64,000 nucleotides of DNA from Hypoxylon rubiginosum (taxonomy: Eukaryota; Ascomycota; Sordariomycetes; Xylariales; Hypoxylaceae), in assembly GCA_902806565.1 (NCBI GenBank), contig CADCXA010000015.1, positions 62,001-126,000 on the forward strand. Reading direction: 5' to 3'. Position 1 is the first letter of the stretch. Each line of letters starts with the position of its first letter. Below the pieces are notes generated by a model, which was given only the letters and a program-made list of their open reading frames with translations, was not told the origin of the DNA and did not search any database. Positions 29,154 to 42,184 of the stretch are shown here, piece after piece. A program made the position numbers and the translations under genes.

Positions 29154-31410
29154 TATATCACCAGCTGCAATCTTACAGCAGGATACCTCCGACGTGCTTG
29201 GAATTCACGAGCAGGACAAAGGTATGAATATTGCGCGGGAGGAGGGGAGAAAATATTCAAAGTAAAATCGGAGCAGGTAATAAGACAGGTAGGAGAGTTT
29301 GACTACAACAGCGACCGGGTGTATCTTGAAGCAGAAGCGCCGTGGCTAGACTGTAATAGAAAGTGAGACTAAACACGTTCTTAAAACCTTGTTGGCGTGA
29401 TAAGTACAAAGTAGATAAAAGAGAATTGAGGATCCAAACACACACGAAGACAGAAATTCTAAACTCTAACTACATCGACCGCTCCGGCGTGCTTGGTACC
29501 GAATTATTGACTTTTCTCGGCTTCTAGGCCCTGCGCTTTTGCTTGCTCAATACCACCGTACAGCTGGTTACGGATGCTTCGTACATAGCAGGTACCCAAG
29601 GATTGCAGGGGTGGGTTGCTTCGTTCCTTATCTAGCCCGAGAGGGCAGTAAGGTAGCATTGTGCCGCCAGGGGTATGATCATCCAGGCCACTGGGCCATA
29701 CGAAGGTTTGGTGGGGGGTCGAAGAGTTGAATGGAGTAGAAATAATACGCTGTTGAAAATTCAGAGATCTGACGAAAAACCGCAGTACACTGCTGACGTC
29801 TCAATGCCTCGGCGCCTAACGCAATGCCCTTTTTTGCAAACTTACCTGGGTATCGTCGAAACTTAGTCCATGAGGATAGCGTGTACCAGATACGAGGAGT
29901 GTACATAGTTTCTTTTCGATATACCAACAGTTTATGGAAGGTCGATAACTATTAGTGGAGCACGGCCGTGATGGTGTAGCTGTCACACACGCCACAGCAC
30001 ATGCATTGTGTTCTCTCATTGAACTAACAGCAGCTGAGGTATTTCATAGGAAAACGTGGCTTTGCTCCACTTTCGGCCACTGAAGTTCGTTCAAACCTTG
30101 AGCCGCACGAAAACGACTAGTGAGACTTAGCACACTCTTCCGACGGGACGGCCCTTAAGTAAGTTAGACTAAATGTCCTTAGCATGCCGAGCTGAGCCTG
30201 TATCAGGGGGCTTGAGAATATTGGCCAATGCGGCTGGTATACACCACGCTAGATATTCACGGGGGGAACTCTAACCTAACAAAAGTTGAAGAGTGTAAGC
30301 GGTGGCTTTCTGCGTTCCGGCCATGGCTGCAAATAGTATGCAAGCATGGGAGGCGAGAAGGTAATGATGCATCACTGACGGCTCGCGAAAGTCCAAGTCC
30401 AAGTCCTTCATTTGAGAAGCGCATTTCAGCTCTCTTCCAAGTATATTGATATTGATAGGTTAGGTAACGGGATTGACGGATTATTGAACAGGTAGGGTCG
30501 CCACCGACACCGATAGATACATAGGTCCGAAATTCTTATTTGATGGCCAGACCGTGGAATGTGATGTCGCTTAACTTCTAATCGGAAAACACGCCGACAG
30601 ACCTAGCCGAGGGGCGTAGGTAACAGCCAGCCACGATATTAAAGAAAGAGCTTAGACGAGATTCATATAGCTGGAGGGGAATAAGACGGAGCCGAAAACG
30701 GGAGCATAGGTATTTATGAAGTAGGTATGGTTTATCTTATCAACCGCGCTGTATGACCTAATATGTGGCTAGAGAGAAGCCTCCTCCCCCCTTTTCCATG
30801 ATATTACTGTGGCGGAAATGGAAAAGACAACATGCACGGCTTCTACATACCTTAGATACCTATATTCTATTAGTATTGACTGCGTAAAAAGAAACTCTCT
30901 ATATCGTATTTTACCTACGTATCATAGTGGTAAAAGTCCAAGTAATCACGTAGAGTAGGAATTCAGGAGTGAACACTCCGGTGCGAAGCAATCGAGATGT
31001 TCAAATATGGCAGCAGTCGTGCAATCCTCGATGCCTACTCAGTATCATTCATCTAACAATACTATCGAGGATATTATTAGTCCTTGAATTTGACGTTTGT
31101 CAATAAATTGTTCCGTCTCCTTTCAACGAAATGTGCCGCAGTGGGGACGATGCCGTCGCGCGAGGGGCTCTTAATCTAACGCTTATTGTTCCGAGTACCT
31201 ACCTACAGGGACTAACCCCCTATCTCGAAGACCATGGGCCAACTGGCCGGATAGTACTCTATGAAGACTTTCAGGTTGAGGGAAGGGCGCGAAGGGAGTT
31301 AAAGGTGTCCTGGATATATTGCAAATACGGAGTAGGGTTAGTTGGGGGTAGATATCTCACACCTCGCCGCTGCTATTATCACCTATAACATAGTACGATT
31401 TGCGCATACT
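29154..31410. other. Intergenic, no gene recognised
   Basis: This is 2.3 kb upstream of the membrane GH16 gene, with only short open frames and no family match. Confidence 0.6.
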
Positions 31411-31858
31411 GCTGTGCTATTTGTAGAGTGTAAAGATTCATTAGAGGTGTTCATAGAGTATTTTTGCGATAGCTGGTAGTGTCACCCCGCATACTTCGGT
31501 GGTATCTTTGTATTCTTGTTCTTCTTGTTCTTCTTGTTCTTCTTGTTCTTCTCCCCCTGTCTCTCTTTCTTCTCCTTCTCCTTATTTATAGCTATTCGCA
31601 ACGTTTCCATCGCTTATCGTACCTATCTATGGTTCTCAATGCCAGAGCTCTAGCCTTCTGGCCTTCGACCCCTTAGATAGGAGCCTATTGGTCTGTGAAG
31701 GATGGCTAGGTAACTACCGCCGCCAGGTATGATTTAAGGGTCATATCTCTGTCCCTAGGTTGACTCTTAGTCCCAATGCAACGGCCTGGTAGACAAGTCA
31801 CCAGCCGTCCCAAAAGCACTCTATATAAGAGACCTTTACACTCTACAAATAGCACAGC
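31411..31858. mobile_element. MITE-like inverted-repeat element, 448 bp
   Basis: The two ends are perfect 25-bp inverted repeats: GCTGTGCTATTTGTAGAGTG and five more bases at 31411-31435, with its reverse complement at 31834-31858. Past the perfect part both arms stay similar for another 40-50 bp (for example CATAGAGTATTTTTGCG against TATAGAGTGCTTTTGGG). The core holds a TTCTTGTTC microsatellite and no long open frame, so it would need a transposase in trans. A related end sequence lies at 49217-49284. The target duplication is not clear. Confidence 0.75.
31505..31552 (+). repeat. TTCTTGTTC microsatellite inside the MITE-like element
   Basis: About five TTCTTGTTC units in a row, followed by a pyrimidine-rich tail. 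Confidence 0.9.
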
Positions 31859-32450
31859 TCCTTATCTTAGTCGATTATGTACACAAGAGGTAGTTACCTG
31901 ATAGGAGGTATCCGTCAACCTGTCATTTAACGGGTTTTTACCATGACCGTATTCTTATGCTCACCAATGATGCTAGTGCTGAACTCTTAATAATCTCTAT
32001 CATGGTCAGAGATCATATATTCATCTCCGTGTTGAGAGCCCGACGGACTGTAATCGCCGGGGAAAGTGCCTCGAATGCAAGATTGAGCCGCTCATTCAGC
32101 TAGAATTCCAGGTAATAGTGCGCTGGCGGTTGTAACGTTAATGTTGGAGCTCGAGAATAGTCTTCGTAGGTCGGCATTTCTGTTGTGGCAGCTCAAAGTC
32201 CACGAGACCACAATCGCGAATAAATCGGTAACAGAGTCAAAACAAGAGATGAAAAAGCGTTCAAACGGATACATTCTCAACTTACGCCACCGCCAATTAC
32301 CACTTCTGATGCATTCTCGATATACTAAACTCGGTCCTGCCTATGTCTTCCCATCTGCGCTGCTAGACAGTCTTCAAGCCGCTTTATGTACAACTAAAAG
32401 CACATCCGAGACACAGTCCTATTCGTATGTAACCCCTTCAATCCATCCTT
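31859..32450. other. Intergenic, no gene recognised
   Basis: About 0.6 kb between the MITE-like element and the stop codon of the small 4-TM protein. No supported feature. Confidence 0.5.
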
Positions 32451-32981
32451 TCATGAGAGCGATAGCAAAAACCCAGCAAAAGTGCATACGAATCCGGGAA
32501 AGTCCGCTAGCAACCCACGCGAAACATTCAAGCTGACCCATGAGGCCATGGCGGTGCAGTTGTCCTTGCCCTTATCAGCATCAACCCTGTCTTCGTCGGC
32601 GACAATGTCTAAGAGGGCCAAGTCGCGGGGTGCGAAGGCAAAGTGTAAAGCGTTGAAAACGACGCTGGCGAGATAAAATACGGCCGAGAGACTTTGGGGC
32701 GCCGCAGTTGACGTCCCCGACAGGCCCAATCCGCCGTCGCGAAATTTTATATTCACCACCGCGGTCCCGATAGCCGAGAAGTAAAAGGTAGCGGTCATTG
32801 CCATTGCGTACGGCTTGAATGCGTTGACGTGTGCTAATAGTAACCGGTTCGCCGGCTTTCGGAGCGTCGGGTGCGGAGCCCCGAACGGCCGGAGGAAGAC
32901 GTCCTCGCATAGCGTCATGGAGACTGCGGCCGTCGAAGACAACAGGGGTGCAATACGGAGCAGAATAAGAGGGTGCGGCAT
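32451..32981 (-). CDS. Small putative integral membrane protein (about four helices), 176 aa
   Basis: This intronless frame starts at ATG 32981. Hydrophobic segments lie at about residues 4-24, 57-78, 95-115 and 157-176, the first probably a signal anchor. A charged loop (ADEDRVDADKGKD) precedes the last helix, and the protein ends right after it, so a small 4-helix protein is plausible. The overall pattern recalls the small four-helix DUF1772/anthrone-oxygenase-like proteins of ascomycetes, but no diagnostic motif is seen and I do not assign a function. There is no clustered neighbour. An extra upstream exon cannot be excluded, since an open frame overlaps to about 33231 in another phase. 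Confidence 0.5.
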   Translation of the reverse strand: MPHPLILLRIAPLLSSTAAVSMTLCEDVFLRPFGAPHPTLRKPANRLLLAHVNAFKPYAMAMTATFYFSAIGTAVVNIKFRDGGLGLSGTSTAAPQSLSAVFYLASVVFNALHFAFAPRDLALLDIVADEDRVDADKGKDNCTAMASWVSLNVSRGLLADFPGFVCTFAGFLLSLS

Positions 32982-35900
32982 TCTTGGAAGATCTCAGGGT
33001 ACCTGACTGATGATAGCGTCGATGCGAAGGCGGTAGGGAAGAGAAACCGGGTGAGACTGATCCATTGGCGTTGCTGTTGGTGCCGTTGGTGTTGTTGGTA
33101 CTGTCCCCTTGTCTATTACTTTGGCCAATCAAGCTCTTGTCGAAATGGATTGACCCCAGGAAATGGTAAGCTCCATTAGTGGGCACTTTGCATTCGTGAC
33201 CTGACCGTGGAGCTGGGCTTACAGGCGCCAAGTATATTATTACATATCTACCTAGTTTCTTTGTTGTTGTAAATGCAAGAGGCTACGATATTTAGATGTT
33301 CTGTTCAGATCCGAGCTGTTATATATCTTGCCTTTAGGCATGACAGTTTTCTGGTGAATGATTCGGCACATGGCGTCAAAATCATAATTAGGACTCAATG
33401 GCATAATTGAGACCAATGTTGAATTTATATTCCTTCCTTCTACCTAACTTATATGGCAGATTCTTAGTCCTATCAGAACACATACTTGGTCTTGAAGAGT
33501 TTTGTAGTTTAGGTGCTCATTTTGTAGGATATAAGGTAAACAATGATGTAAAAATGATGTATGTATGCCTCGTTCGAAGTGTCGTTGGCAGACCAACTTA
33601 GATCGTAATCTGCAGCCTATAAGAGAGGAAGGATTCTCCTTACTATAACTACAACTACGACGGAGTGGGCGGGCTGGATGTTAAGAATCCAGCTACCAAC
33701 CTAGGTAGGCTTGTGAAACAGAAAGATGAACCCTTATTAAGCATCTTGTTATATGTTTGTTTGGAATATAACAATTTATAAAAGCTGGTTGCAGTAATAC
33801 GTGGGGAGTATTATTACCGTTGATCCTCTCGATTTCTAGTATTAATCCCGTTCAGCCTCCAGAGATATCGTGAAGATAAGCCGGCACATATCTACCGCCT
33901 CCATTTTCTAGACTTCTCATCAATACAATTAAGGGAAATTATCTGAATATCGATTTCTTATATTTCATTCAAGTAGCTGTTGTTAGGGCTAGGCGGTCTT
34001 ATGTGGTGGGAAGTAAATGTTGTAATTCCCAAATCCTTCTGCTTTCCATTCTGAAATCCTAATATTGATAAGTAGTACAGTTAAAGCTTATCCCAATCAT
34101 CACACCAACCAAGATTTCATAACTGACGTAATTTTAGTCTCGACACAGAACGTTGAGTTACGCCTGAACACTGCATTGTCTCAGGAGGTACCTACCTATT
34201 TATAGTCTCTGATAGTAAGACTCACTATGTCAACGTGTAATGATTAGAGGCTAATCTGTCTCCTTTGTCTCCCTTTCCAATTATCGTACCCTAATCCAAC
34301 TTAGTTGATGGCTTAGAAGATGATTAGGTAGCATCAAGAGGTGGAAAGCTACGTGTTAGAACTTGATGAATTACGCTTGTAGATGCGTCCAAAACAATTC
34401 TTGACCAGTTTTGTTTGTAGGAAGTATCCCTACGTGGTAATCTTATCTAAGGCAAAGTTTCAGCTGCGCTTAGCTACTTGGCTTGCGCGGACTTTTTATT
34501 ACGCATGATCTGACATCGATTGTAACTACCAGATAGGGGGGAACTCAGCCCTGCGATGTCCACTCTGAGCAAAGGATGCGTGCCTCCCCCTAGCAATAAT
34601 GCCCAAGACGTTCATATGCCCTGATAAACTACCCCGCGTGCCTCGAGTTGGATTCATGTACTCAGGACAAGATCATACTAATGTCCCCGAGCCGGATGCG
34701 ATTGAATCTGGTAAGAACTCACCTAGGAGTATCTAAGGTAAGAAGGAGAAATGCCATCGTATAACAACTAGGAGGTAGTAAATTACCGGAAGCTGGGTGG
34801 TGAGTCGATTCTCGTAGAGTGAAAAAAAACTAGATCCAAGCCGTCCATAGTATCTCTAAACCAGTTCTTCCGGGTAAGCTCAGCAGTTCCCCGTGTAGGA
34901 CATCTCTCCGCAGAGTTGGCGACGTAGAACTGCACTATAGCAGGAGTCTACGGGTATGTTGCCGGGCAGTGGCGCAGCTTCCGGGAAACCACCCGAGTCT
35001 ACGGCTCCTTGGCTTCGGTGGCTGAAATGAAAGCAGCCAAGGTCCTGAGTCACTGTTCTTCCGCCTTGGGTCGTAGCATTGGTTCCTCTCGATAGTTAGA
35101 CGAGCCAGGAATGCCATACACTATACTCGATTTAGACGTCGAGTCCATGTCGTGGAGCTTGAACAGCGAAGGCAAATCTTGATATAGAAACACAGAGCTT
35201 TCCGGGTACCCAAGGGGGAAGGGGCGCGGCACTTCTGCTGTGCTACGGTACACCACCCGTCCCGTTGGGACCCAATTAAGTGTAGGCAGACGAGATTAGT
35301 CGGGTCAGAGAAACAGGCCACCGTTACGTGCATGGGGTGACAAGAAGCGGCCGCTTGGAAGAGAATATGGGGGCAAGGTGCACGGGTCTGCCTAGGGTCA
35401 GGGAGCTTCGGCATGTCTAATCAGTTGAATCTGGAGCCGTATGATTCAGTTTGATATTGGTGGCGTCATGGGCAACAAAGCCCACGGATCTGATGCGAGA
35501 TATAGGTAGCGTGTAGTTCGAGCTTCCTAGGTAGGGACTCTGTAAATAGCAGCAAGCGCAGGTCGTCGGGGTTTCATGTTGACAACTATATTTTGAGCAT
35601 ATCCACAATGACACCAGTGACACGTAGTTGATGAAAGATGGACAAGCTAGATGCCAGTTTCTCTGGGGTGAGGTGGGCTAATTGTAGGTAGTTGATGTCT
35701 TGAACTTTTCGACGATCTTTCGGCCGCGGGACCGAGAACGGGACGTAAAGCCGTCACATATGTGCGGTACCTTTTTTGGATCGAACATTGCAGGCCGTAG
35801 GGTCAGTAGAAGATATTGCTACATCCCTCCGCAGCCCGTTGCCGTTTCCGGTAAAAGCGATCGAACACAGCATAGCAGCATGGGAAGGAATGCATGCTGG

Positions 35901-36914
35901 CGTATTGGGCCCAACCTTACCTTATAAGAGACCGTAGTCAGATCCAGCTGCGCGTGTATAACGTCAATAGCGATACCGATTGGCCGGATTTCTTCATCGT
36001 GGCTAAAAACTAAAAAAGATCGACAGCCCCCACGCGGGCAATACGCAAGTAAACGAATGTCCCACACGAAATAAGAAGCAAGTGTTGCATCCGCCCGAAT
36101 TTAGACGTTTCTCGTCTCCCTTTCATTTATACCTCTGCCGTTCTATCATTGGAAAGTCGAAGCCCTGTCAAGATGCATGCAATGCAGCCTGCTGCCTGCG
36201 CAAACAATGTGATCACACTGGGGTAAAGAGCGTAAAGAGCCCAATAGAGAAACACCGTAGTGTAGTAGAACATCGAGAGGGACATGTTCTATTGTATTGT
36301 ATAGTAGTAGTAGGAAATAACCCCTTTCCTCCTCGATCCCTGGCCACCTGAGTTTATCCCCACTCTACCCAGAAAATAAAAGGGGAGGTTCTTCCGTGAG
36401 GAAGGATGCTGCTCGATCTAGTAACTCCGATCTATGCCATGCCAACCGGTGACAGCCAATGACCAAGGGAAGCAAGGGAAAAAGAAGAGAAGAGAAGAGA
36501 AGGGGAGAAAAAAGCAAAAATGAAAATCTGCCTCGCCAATTTGGCGATGAACCCCGGAAGTCTATAACCGTAGATGTAGAAGGAATGTAAAGAAGCAAAA
36601 AAATGAGATCTAGAGAAAAGAGAGAAACTATCGAACCCGCGGGTCATAGAAAAAAGCGCCAGCTGCCATAGGGCGGTGCCTCACTGCCTGCCTGATGTCG
36701 TGCGACCTGCACGTCAGCGTCGTATCCCTCCCGCGTCCAATCACAGCCGTCAATGAGTGTCCGTCGGTATGTTTTTTTGGGCCAACCCTTCCCCGGCTCT
36801 GGTGGGCCCGTGAACAGTGGATTTGCCGCATCAAGCTTCTTTCCCTAGGCTTCGAAGCTTATGGTAAGGCTCTAGGTATAAGAAGCGGACCGGTTGTCAC
36901 TGCCACCCGGCATT
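32982..36914. other. 3.9-kb gene-poor region
   Basis: No gene is supported. The region is AT-rich with scattered short frames, and CCTAGG palindromes occur near 33706 and 35527. Nothing resembling tRNA, rRNA or a transposase was recognised. Confidence 0.55.
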
Positions 36915-38067
36915 TCACATTCCGAGAGAGATCTTCCGCGCGGTTGGGATATCTTCAAGACGTATCCCGAAGCCTAGAGTGGACCGTCGTTGAAGTGTAC
37001 CTGTCATGCTTGTTGACCTGATAACGTCGGCTCGGTTACAAGCCTCGGGATATGCCGTTACAATCTTTCTCGACGATGATGACCGGGGCAGACATGGATC
37101 GTTCCTGAAAGTTCCAGCCCCAGCATGCAGGGTCCCGTTCAAACAAGATGACTCGCTCGCCTCGTGGGAACCGAGATGAGACATGTGGGGACCGTTGGGG
37201 GCTATGGTGTAGACCAGAGCATGAAATCTAGTTTCATATCGGATATCTGGTTTATCGGTAAGCTTATCACCATATATATCTTTATGGGTGGTTATTCGCT
37301 TGTGCAAGTGTGACGATGATGACGTCGTCAGCTCAAGCGGCAATTTGTTGAGCTGTGGCTTGAAGGCTAGTTGCAGTTGCGGGTAAGACAGTTGCCTGTT
37401 GCGAGACGTATCTAGGCCACGAGTCTCGGTGTACACGCCGTTTCCACTCTTCACGCAGCTGGTGTATGTAGCAGATCGGCGTGGGCTCGGCGGCGGGGTG
37501 GGTACATCCGGCCGGGGACCCAAGGGTCCTGGTCTTGGTACACGATGTGGAGTTAGCTTCTATTCAGCCCAACAGCGTTCGGTAAGGAAGCGAAGGGACA
37601 CCACAGCAATACGTAAGAATGCAAGCCATGTTTCAGGGCGGATAGTCCCTCAGGGGTAGTAGAGGACGACCAAATACTGACCTTGGTCCTGGCGTAGGTG
37701 GCCTGTCCGGGTAAGGGAGCGTAATCAGCATTCCTGGAGTAAACCAGATGTTGACGAGCTGTACGGCTAGAATACAGAGCTGCTTAGCCACATGTTCCTG
37801 AAGCCACGCTGCCTCTGCCTCAGAGCGTGGACTCGGTGGCGGTGTTGGCACCGGTGGAGGGGGAGGGATTGGGGGTGGCCGTGGAGGCGGTCCTGGAGTT
37901 GGAGGACGTGGTGGATCTGGAAATGAGACTTTCTTGGGCGTTTTAATGAGGCATGTTGAAGAATTGAGCCCAAAGACGTCGAATTGACCCACTTCACCGA
38001 GGCTAGTCAATGATTTTGATATTGGTCGTGGGCAAGACGGAGGAGCTGATGTAGAAAGGCGTAACAT
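36915..38067 (-). CDS. Hypothetical proline-rich protein, doubtful, about 334 aa
   Basis: Two open frames join in phase through a GTCAGT...AAG intron (exons 38067-37682 and 37533-36915, minus strand). The first exon has a dense proline run (RPPTPGPPPRPPPIPPPPP) and the block VPTPPPSPR. The block PTPPPSPR recurs in the second exon and RPPTPGP recurs near the splice, which is the main argument for one gene. No domain, signal peptide or membrane helix is recognised. The last 190 residues look compositionally ordinary and could be non-coding read-through. If real, the proline motifs could bind SH3/WW domains. Confidence 0.3.
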
Positions 38068-41000
38068 CTTGCTTAACTGAGCCTCTCCCTGCGAAGAAGC
38101 ACCAAGAGATACTCGAGAGATACTGTAGGTATATGGCTTCTAGGTATGGAAGAATTGAGAGTTGTCGTGATGATGGTAAGAGGAACACACAAGTTCTGTT
38201 TCCAAACTCCTGATTTATATAAGTTTCCTCATGAACTTCATATAGAAGCATCCCTGACGGGAGGAATAGGGGCACGGTAAAGGAAGGCAAAGGATGTAGG
38301 TTAGATGAACGGGTCGGTACGCACCGTAATGGATTTCATCATGATCATAATTGGACGGCCCCATACAGAACCTCGATGACCTCCGTGAAGGCAGAATAGC
38401 CTACCATACCTAGCTGCTATACTAAGTAGCGAGCCAGCATACTGTTACTCATGGGCTTATCCACCACGAGCGACATGCTTGTAGGGATTCAATTTGTGAC
38501 ATGAAGTTAAACCTGCGCCTCTTTGACGCTCTTAGGCTTGCGGCTAGGCTCTTACCCTTTGCTGAGACATTGCCAATTTGGAAAGGGACATCATCAGGGG
38601 TGAAGTCATCGCGACATATTCTGAGGCGCGGGTCTGATACGAGTGCATCTATTTCTCGTCTCACAGCGAACGAGTCATAATGCGGCGTATACCTCATCCA
38701 CCTCATCTGTGATAGATGATACAAGGCGCTCGGCCTACACCATATTCGACGCAAATCTGGCAAGACTCGAAAATTGAGGTCGAGTCCGAGTCTGCTGACA
38801 GACGTACTATCGGGGCGATGAGTACTTAGGTAGGTATTCGACGTATAATATCACTAGATTCCATGTCCCCGGTAGCACAGATGCGAATGCGGGAGTCATT
38901 ATATAGTAGGTACATACGGAACTCGTTCGGGGTATGGTGTAAGAGTAGACATAAACCCGAGGCCATCAGCATTCAGCTCAGCAGGCCGGTGTTTCATAGG
39001 GCTGCCATTCCAGTCTTTAGGTAACCGTATAGATGAAGGGGAAGGCGACATGTGACGACAATTGATGGTAAAACGGGTACCTACCTACCCTAGTACCTAA
39101 GCACCTAGGTAGGAGGTAGTCGACAATGAGGCTCATGTGCCTACAGACATAATTCGAGTTACGTCGTTGGGCGTCCTGCGCGCTTCAAGCCTCAGGACCC
39201 ATGTATAGTAACCGAGCTAAGCGCGTGCGGCGTAATTGGCGGTTACGCGATGACCAAAGCTGAGTGAGAAACCGGTGAATTCCGCACCCGCGCCCGCGCC
39301 GTGATTTGCCGGGGGCAGGTAGTTTGATTGACCTACATCTGAAGCCAAACATCGTCCAAGACGGCGGCCTCTGATTCGTCCACCGATACCGAAACCGAGC
39401 CCCGGCCTCGGACTCGGTTCGTTTTCGGTTCGTCTCCGACGAGACAACTATACTAACGATACGAACCTACTCGTCTGTGCGGTTCGATAAGCTATACGCT
39501 ACTTGTTAGCACGTATCAAGGTATTATTTATACGCATGTCTACGTTCGCATTCGGGGAAGTGGCAAGGAGTTTCGAAGTACTGCTGCTTTGGTTGGAAAA
39601 CTTACGCATGCATTATTCCGCGCTGAAGTACGACGTCGCCTGGCTTGCAAGAGGTCTCCAGAGGCTCATCGTAGGTGCCTTGCCTATCGACTATGTCAAA
39701 CGGATTAGGTGGCGTTAGAAGACTCAAGGTCCCCCGTACCACGACCAGATAATCTGTCGAGGTTGTACGGTGCATCACGCCCTCGGTTTTGGGGGCAATA
39801 TCCAGGTAATACAGGTTGAGCCCTCCTGGTACTATAGCGAGCAGCTCAAGTCAGCAATTGCTATTTGCGGAATGTGTGAGAAGTGGAGTATAAGATCTCA
39901 TGGAGTTACAACCTCCCGAGGCAGAAATAGGCGATCAGCTCTTTGAGCCCTAGGACGCTGGGACATGGGGTCCACATACACACGATTCCCATGCCTGGGA
40001 CCGGGTCTAATTCCAAGTTACCACTTGAAGGCAATCGTTAGTTTTCTTTCTCCTTCACGATATGGCATAATCATATAGCAAACTCGCTAGGAATTGACTT
40101 TGGGAGGTCAAGTATAAGGTGAAACTCACTGCCCGTCATTGCTAGTTGGTACTGTCTTGCTAGATGCAACTCGGGCTCTCATCAATGCGCCCCCCAGGAT
40201 AGGTTCGGGCTTGAGCGTGTCCACAAGGACCTCTATACCCGGCTCCGAATGCAAATTCACGGCGTCACGGCCTCCAAGAGGAAGGTTGGAGGCGGTAATC
40301 CGCCTAGGGGGTGACAAGAGAGCCGACGGAAGAGGCATGGCGGAACTGTGGTCGAGTTTGAGATGCGTGGAGCTATATCAGTATAGATGATGAGCTTAGT
40401 CTAGTTACCTAGCCTAGGTTACCTACCTAGGAAGGTCATTCTTACGACCGGAGTCGCACAAGAGCTTATATACATACACCTTCGAAGGCATATGTAGATA
40501 GCCTAGCTGCAAGAGATTAATACTAATACCGCCTGATGCTATAGTATTAATGACAAATAGGGGTGAATTAATCAGCAATAGACGATAGAAGGATTCATAG
40601 GAAGCAATTGTTTTAAAAATGGGACTCGAAATAGCTATGACAGCAAGGTGTGGAGTATACCCTGGGGAGAGCGAAACTCGTAAGTGTCTATGAAGCACTG
40701 CCCGGTGACACAATGTCAGAATGACTACCTTAGGCACCTAAGGTATGGAAGCGTGGTGTTAACCACGGAACAAGATGAATCAAGGTGGGTCCGTAACCAA
40801 ACTGATAGTAGACGGGCTGTTCATTTTCTCCACGAACCAGCGGAGCGTACTATTAGAAATGAAACGTACGTAAGTGCAGCATTGAAGTCCCTAGCTGAGG
40901 TGGAAGGCCTAGCTTGGAAGGATCACAGGAAGCCAGTCCCAGGGAGCTCATCAGAGCGCAATGGGACATACTGCTGTTGAGTTCGATATTCTTCATCAGA

Positions 41001-41112
41001 GGCTAGACGACCTCGATTATACGCGCGAAGCTTCATTGCTACGACGCCGTATCCCCTTTCCTCGGAACGCTCATTTAAATGGCGGACAAACACAACCCTC
41101 GGCCTTCCCTAC
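38068..41112. other. 3-kb region without recognised gene
   Basis: A 104-codon frame at 38449-38763 (-) and other short frames lack support. Nested CCTAGG/TACCTA palindromic motifs occur near 39078-39118 and 40400-40435. Confidence 0.55.
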
Positions 41113-42184
41113 TTAACGATGTCCTCTGCCACGGCTGCGGGAACGACTACGAGCTCGATAGCTGTCGTAGCTAGGACTACGTCGTCGATCGTCGTCATAA
41201 TCGTCGTAGCTTTCTCTTCTTCCACCTCGTCGTCTCGGCGGAGATCGAGATCTGGACGCGTACGAGCCCGAAGGGCTACGGTTGCGACGCGGAGGGGATC
41301 TAGACCTCGAGTATGAGTGTGGGCGGTAGGTATCAAAGTTGTCACGACCAGCTCGTCCATAACGCGGGGGCGAACGAGGAGGTCTTCCCGCAAACCCCGC
41401 TCCCCGTCCACCACCAGGGGGACCGCCGCCGCCGCCTCCTCCTCCTCCTCCTCCTCCTCCTCTACCACCAGCTCTAGAGCCGGGTGCGGGGAGACGAGGG
41501 TCAATATTGGCGCCTCGACTTGCAGTCGGCGGAGAAGGTGAGAACTTTCGTCGAGGCAAGACAATTGACACATTGATAACAGCGCCGTCGAGAACGGCTT
41601 CGTGCATGTGGGCTATGGCCGCTTCGGCGTCAGCCTCGTGAATGTAAAGGATGTATGCTGTGCCGCGGTTCGTGTTGTCTGTATGAAAAAGACCAGTTAG
41701 TTATGTCGTACGCCTGCCAGAAGCAAAATAGAAGATAGAAGGCGAGCTTACACTGTCGATTCACAGGCATATCCAAGTCTCTGATTGGGCCATATTGTCC
41801 GAATATCTCTTGCAGGTGGTCTTCGTTGATAGTCTTAGTCAACTTCTCGACAACGATCTGCAAGTGGAACCGCACGACTTGAATTAGCAATGCAGGTATT
41901 GAAGATTTTGCGGATTGACTGACCTTAGTACTGCCTCTCAGAGGGCTCTCGCTTCTACCACGGTCTTCGGGGATATCACGTTCATCATGGTCGTCGCGGT
42001 CTTCACGGTCGCGACTTGGGCCTCTGCTCTCGCTACGGAATCTGCCATTGCGACGAGGGAGTGGAGACGGCGATCTAGTGGGAGAACGACGGCGGCGAAC
42101 TGGAGAAGGCGACTGTGAGTAACGCGATTTGGGAGTCGGAGATCGCGATTCGAAACGGTCTCGCAGAGGCGACTGGTAATCCAT
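41113..42184 (-). CDS. RNPS1-like RRM/SR splicing factor, 310 aa, 3 exons
   Basis: Exons 42184-41924, 41857-41752 and 41678-41113 (minus strand) give 310 aa. Residues 1-87 are RS-rich (repeated RSPSP/RSRS dipeptides). One RRM follows at about 88-167, with RNP2-like VVEKLT and RNP1-like RGTAYILY, and the helix DHLQEIFGQYGPIRDLDMP. A Gly-rich stretch, encoded by a CCT/GGA trinucleotide run near 41430-41465, and a second Arg/Ser/Pro-rich tail complete it. The RS-RRM-RS order and the single RRM match RNPS1, a peripheral exon-junction-complex/ASAP component acting in the nucleus in splicing and mRNA surveillance. Other SR proteins usually start with the RRM, so RNPS1 is preferred. Confidence 0.85.

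Noticed and set aside
32141..32536. 131-codon plus-strand frame
   Set aside because: Overlaps the 4-TM protein's 3' end on the opposite strand and shows no family or compositional support.
38449..38763. 104-codon frame on the minus strand
   Set aside because: No family resemblance, no plausible flanking exons; kept only as part of the intergenic description.
41109..41573. 154-codon acidic frame overlapping the RNPS1-like gene
   Set aside because: Out-of-phase reading of the RS/Gly-rich exon; runs of Glu and Asp are an artefact of the repeat.
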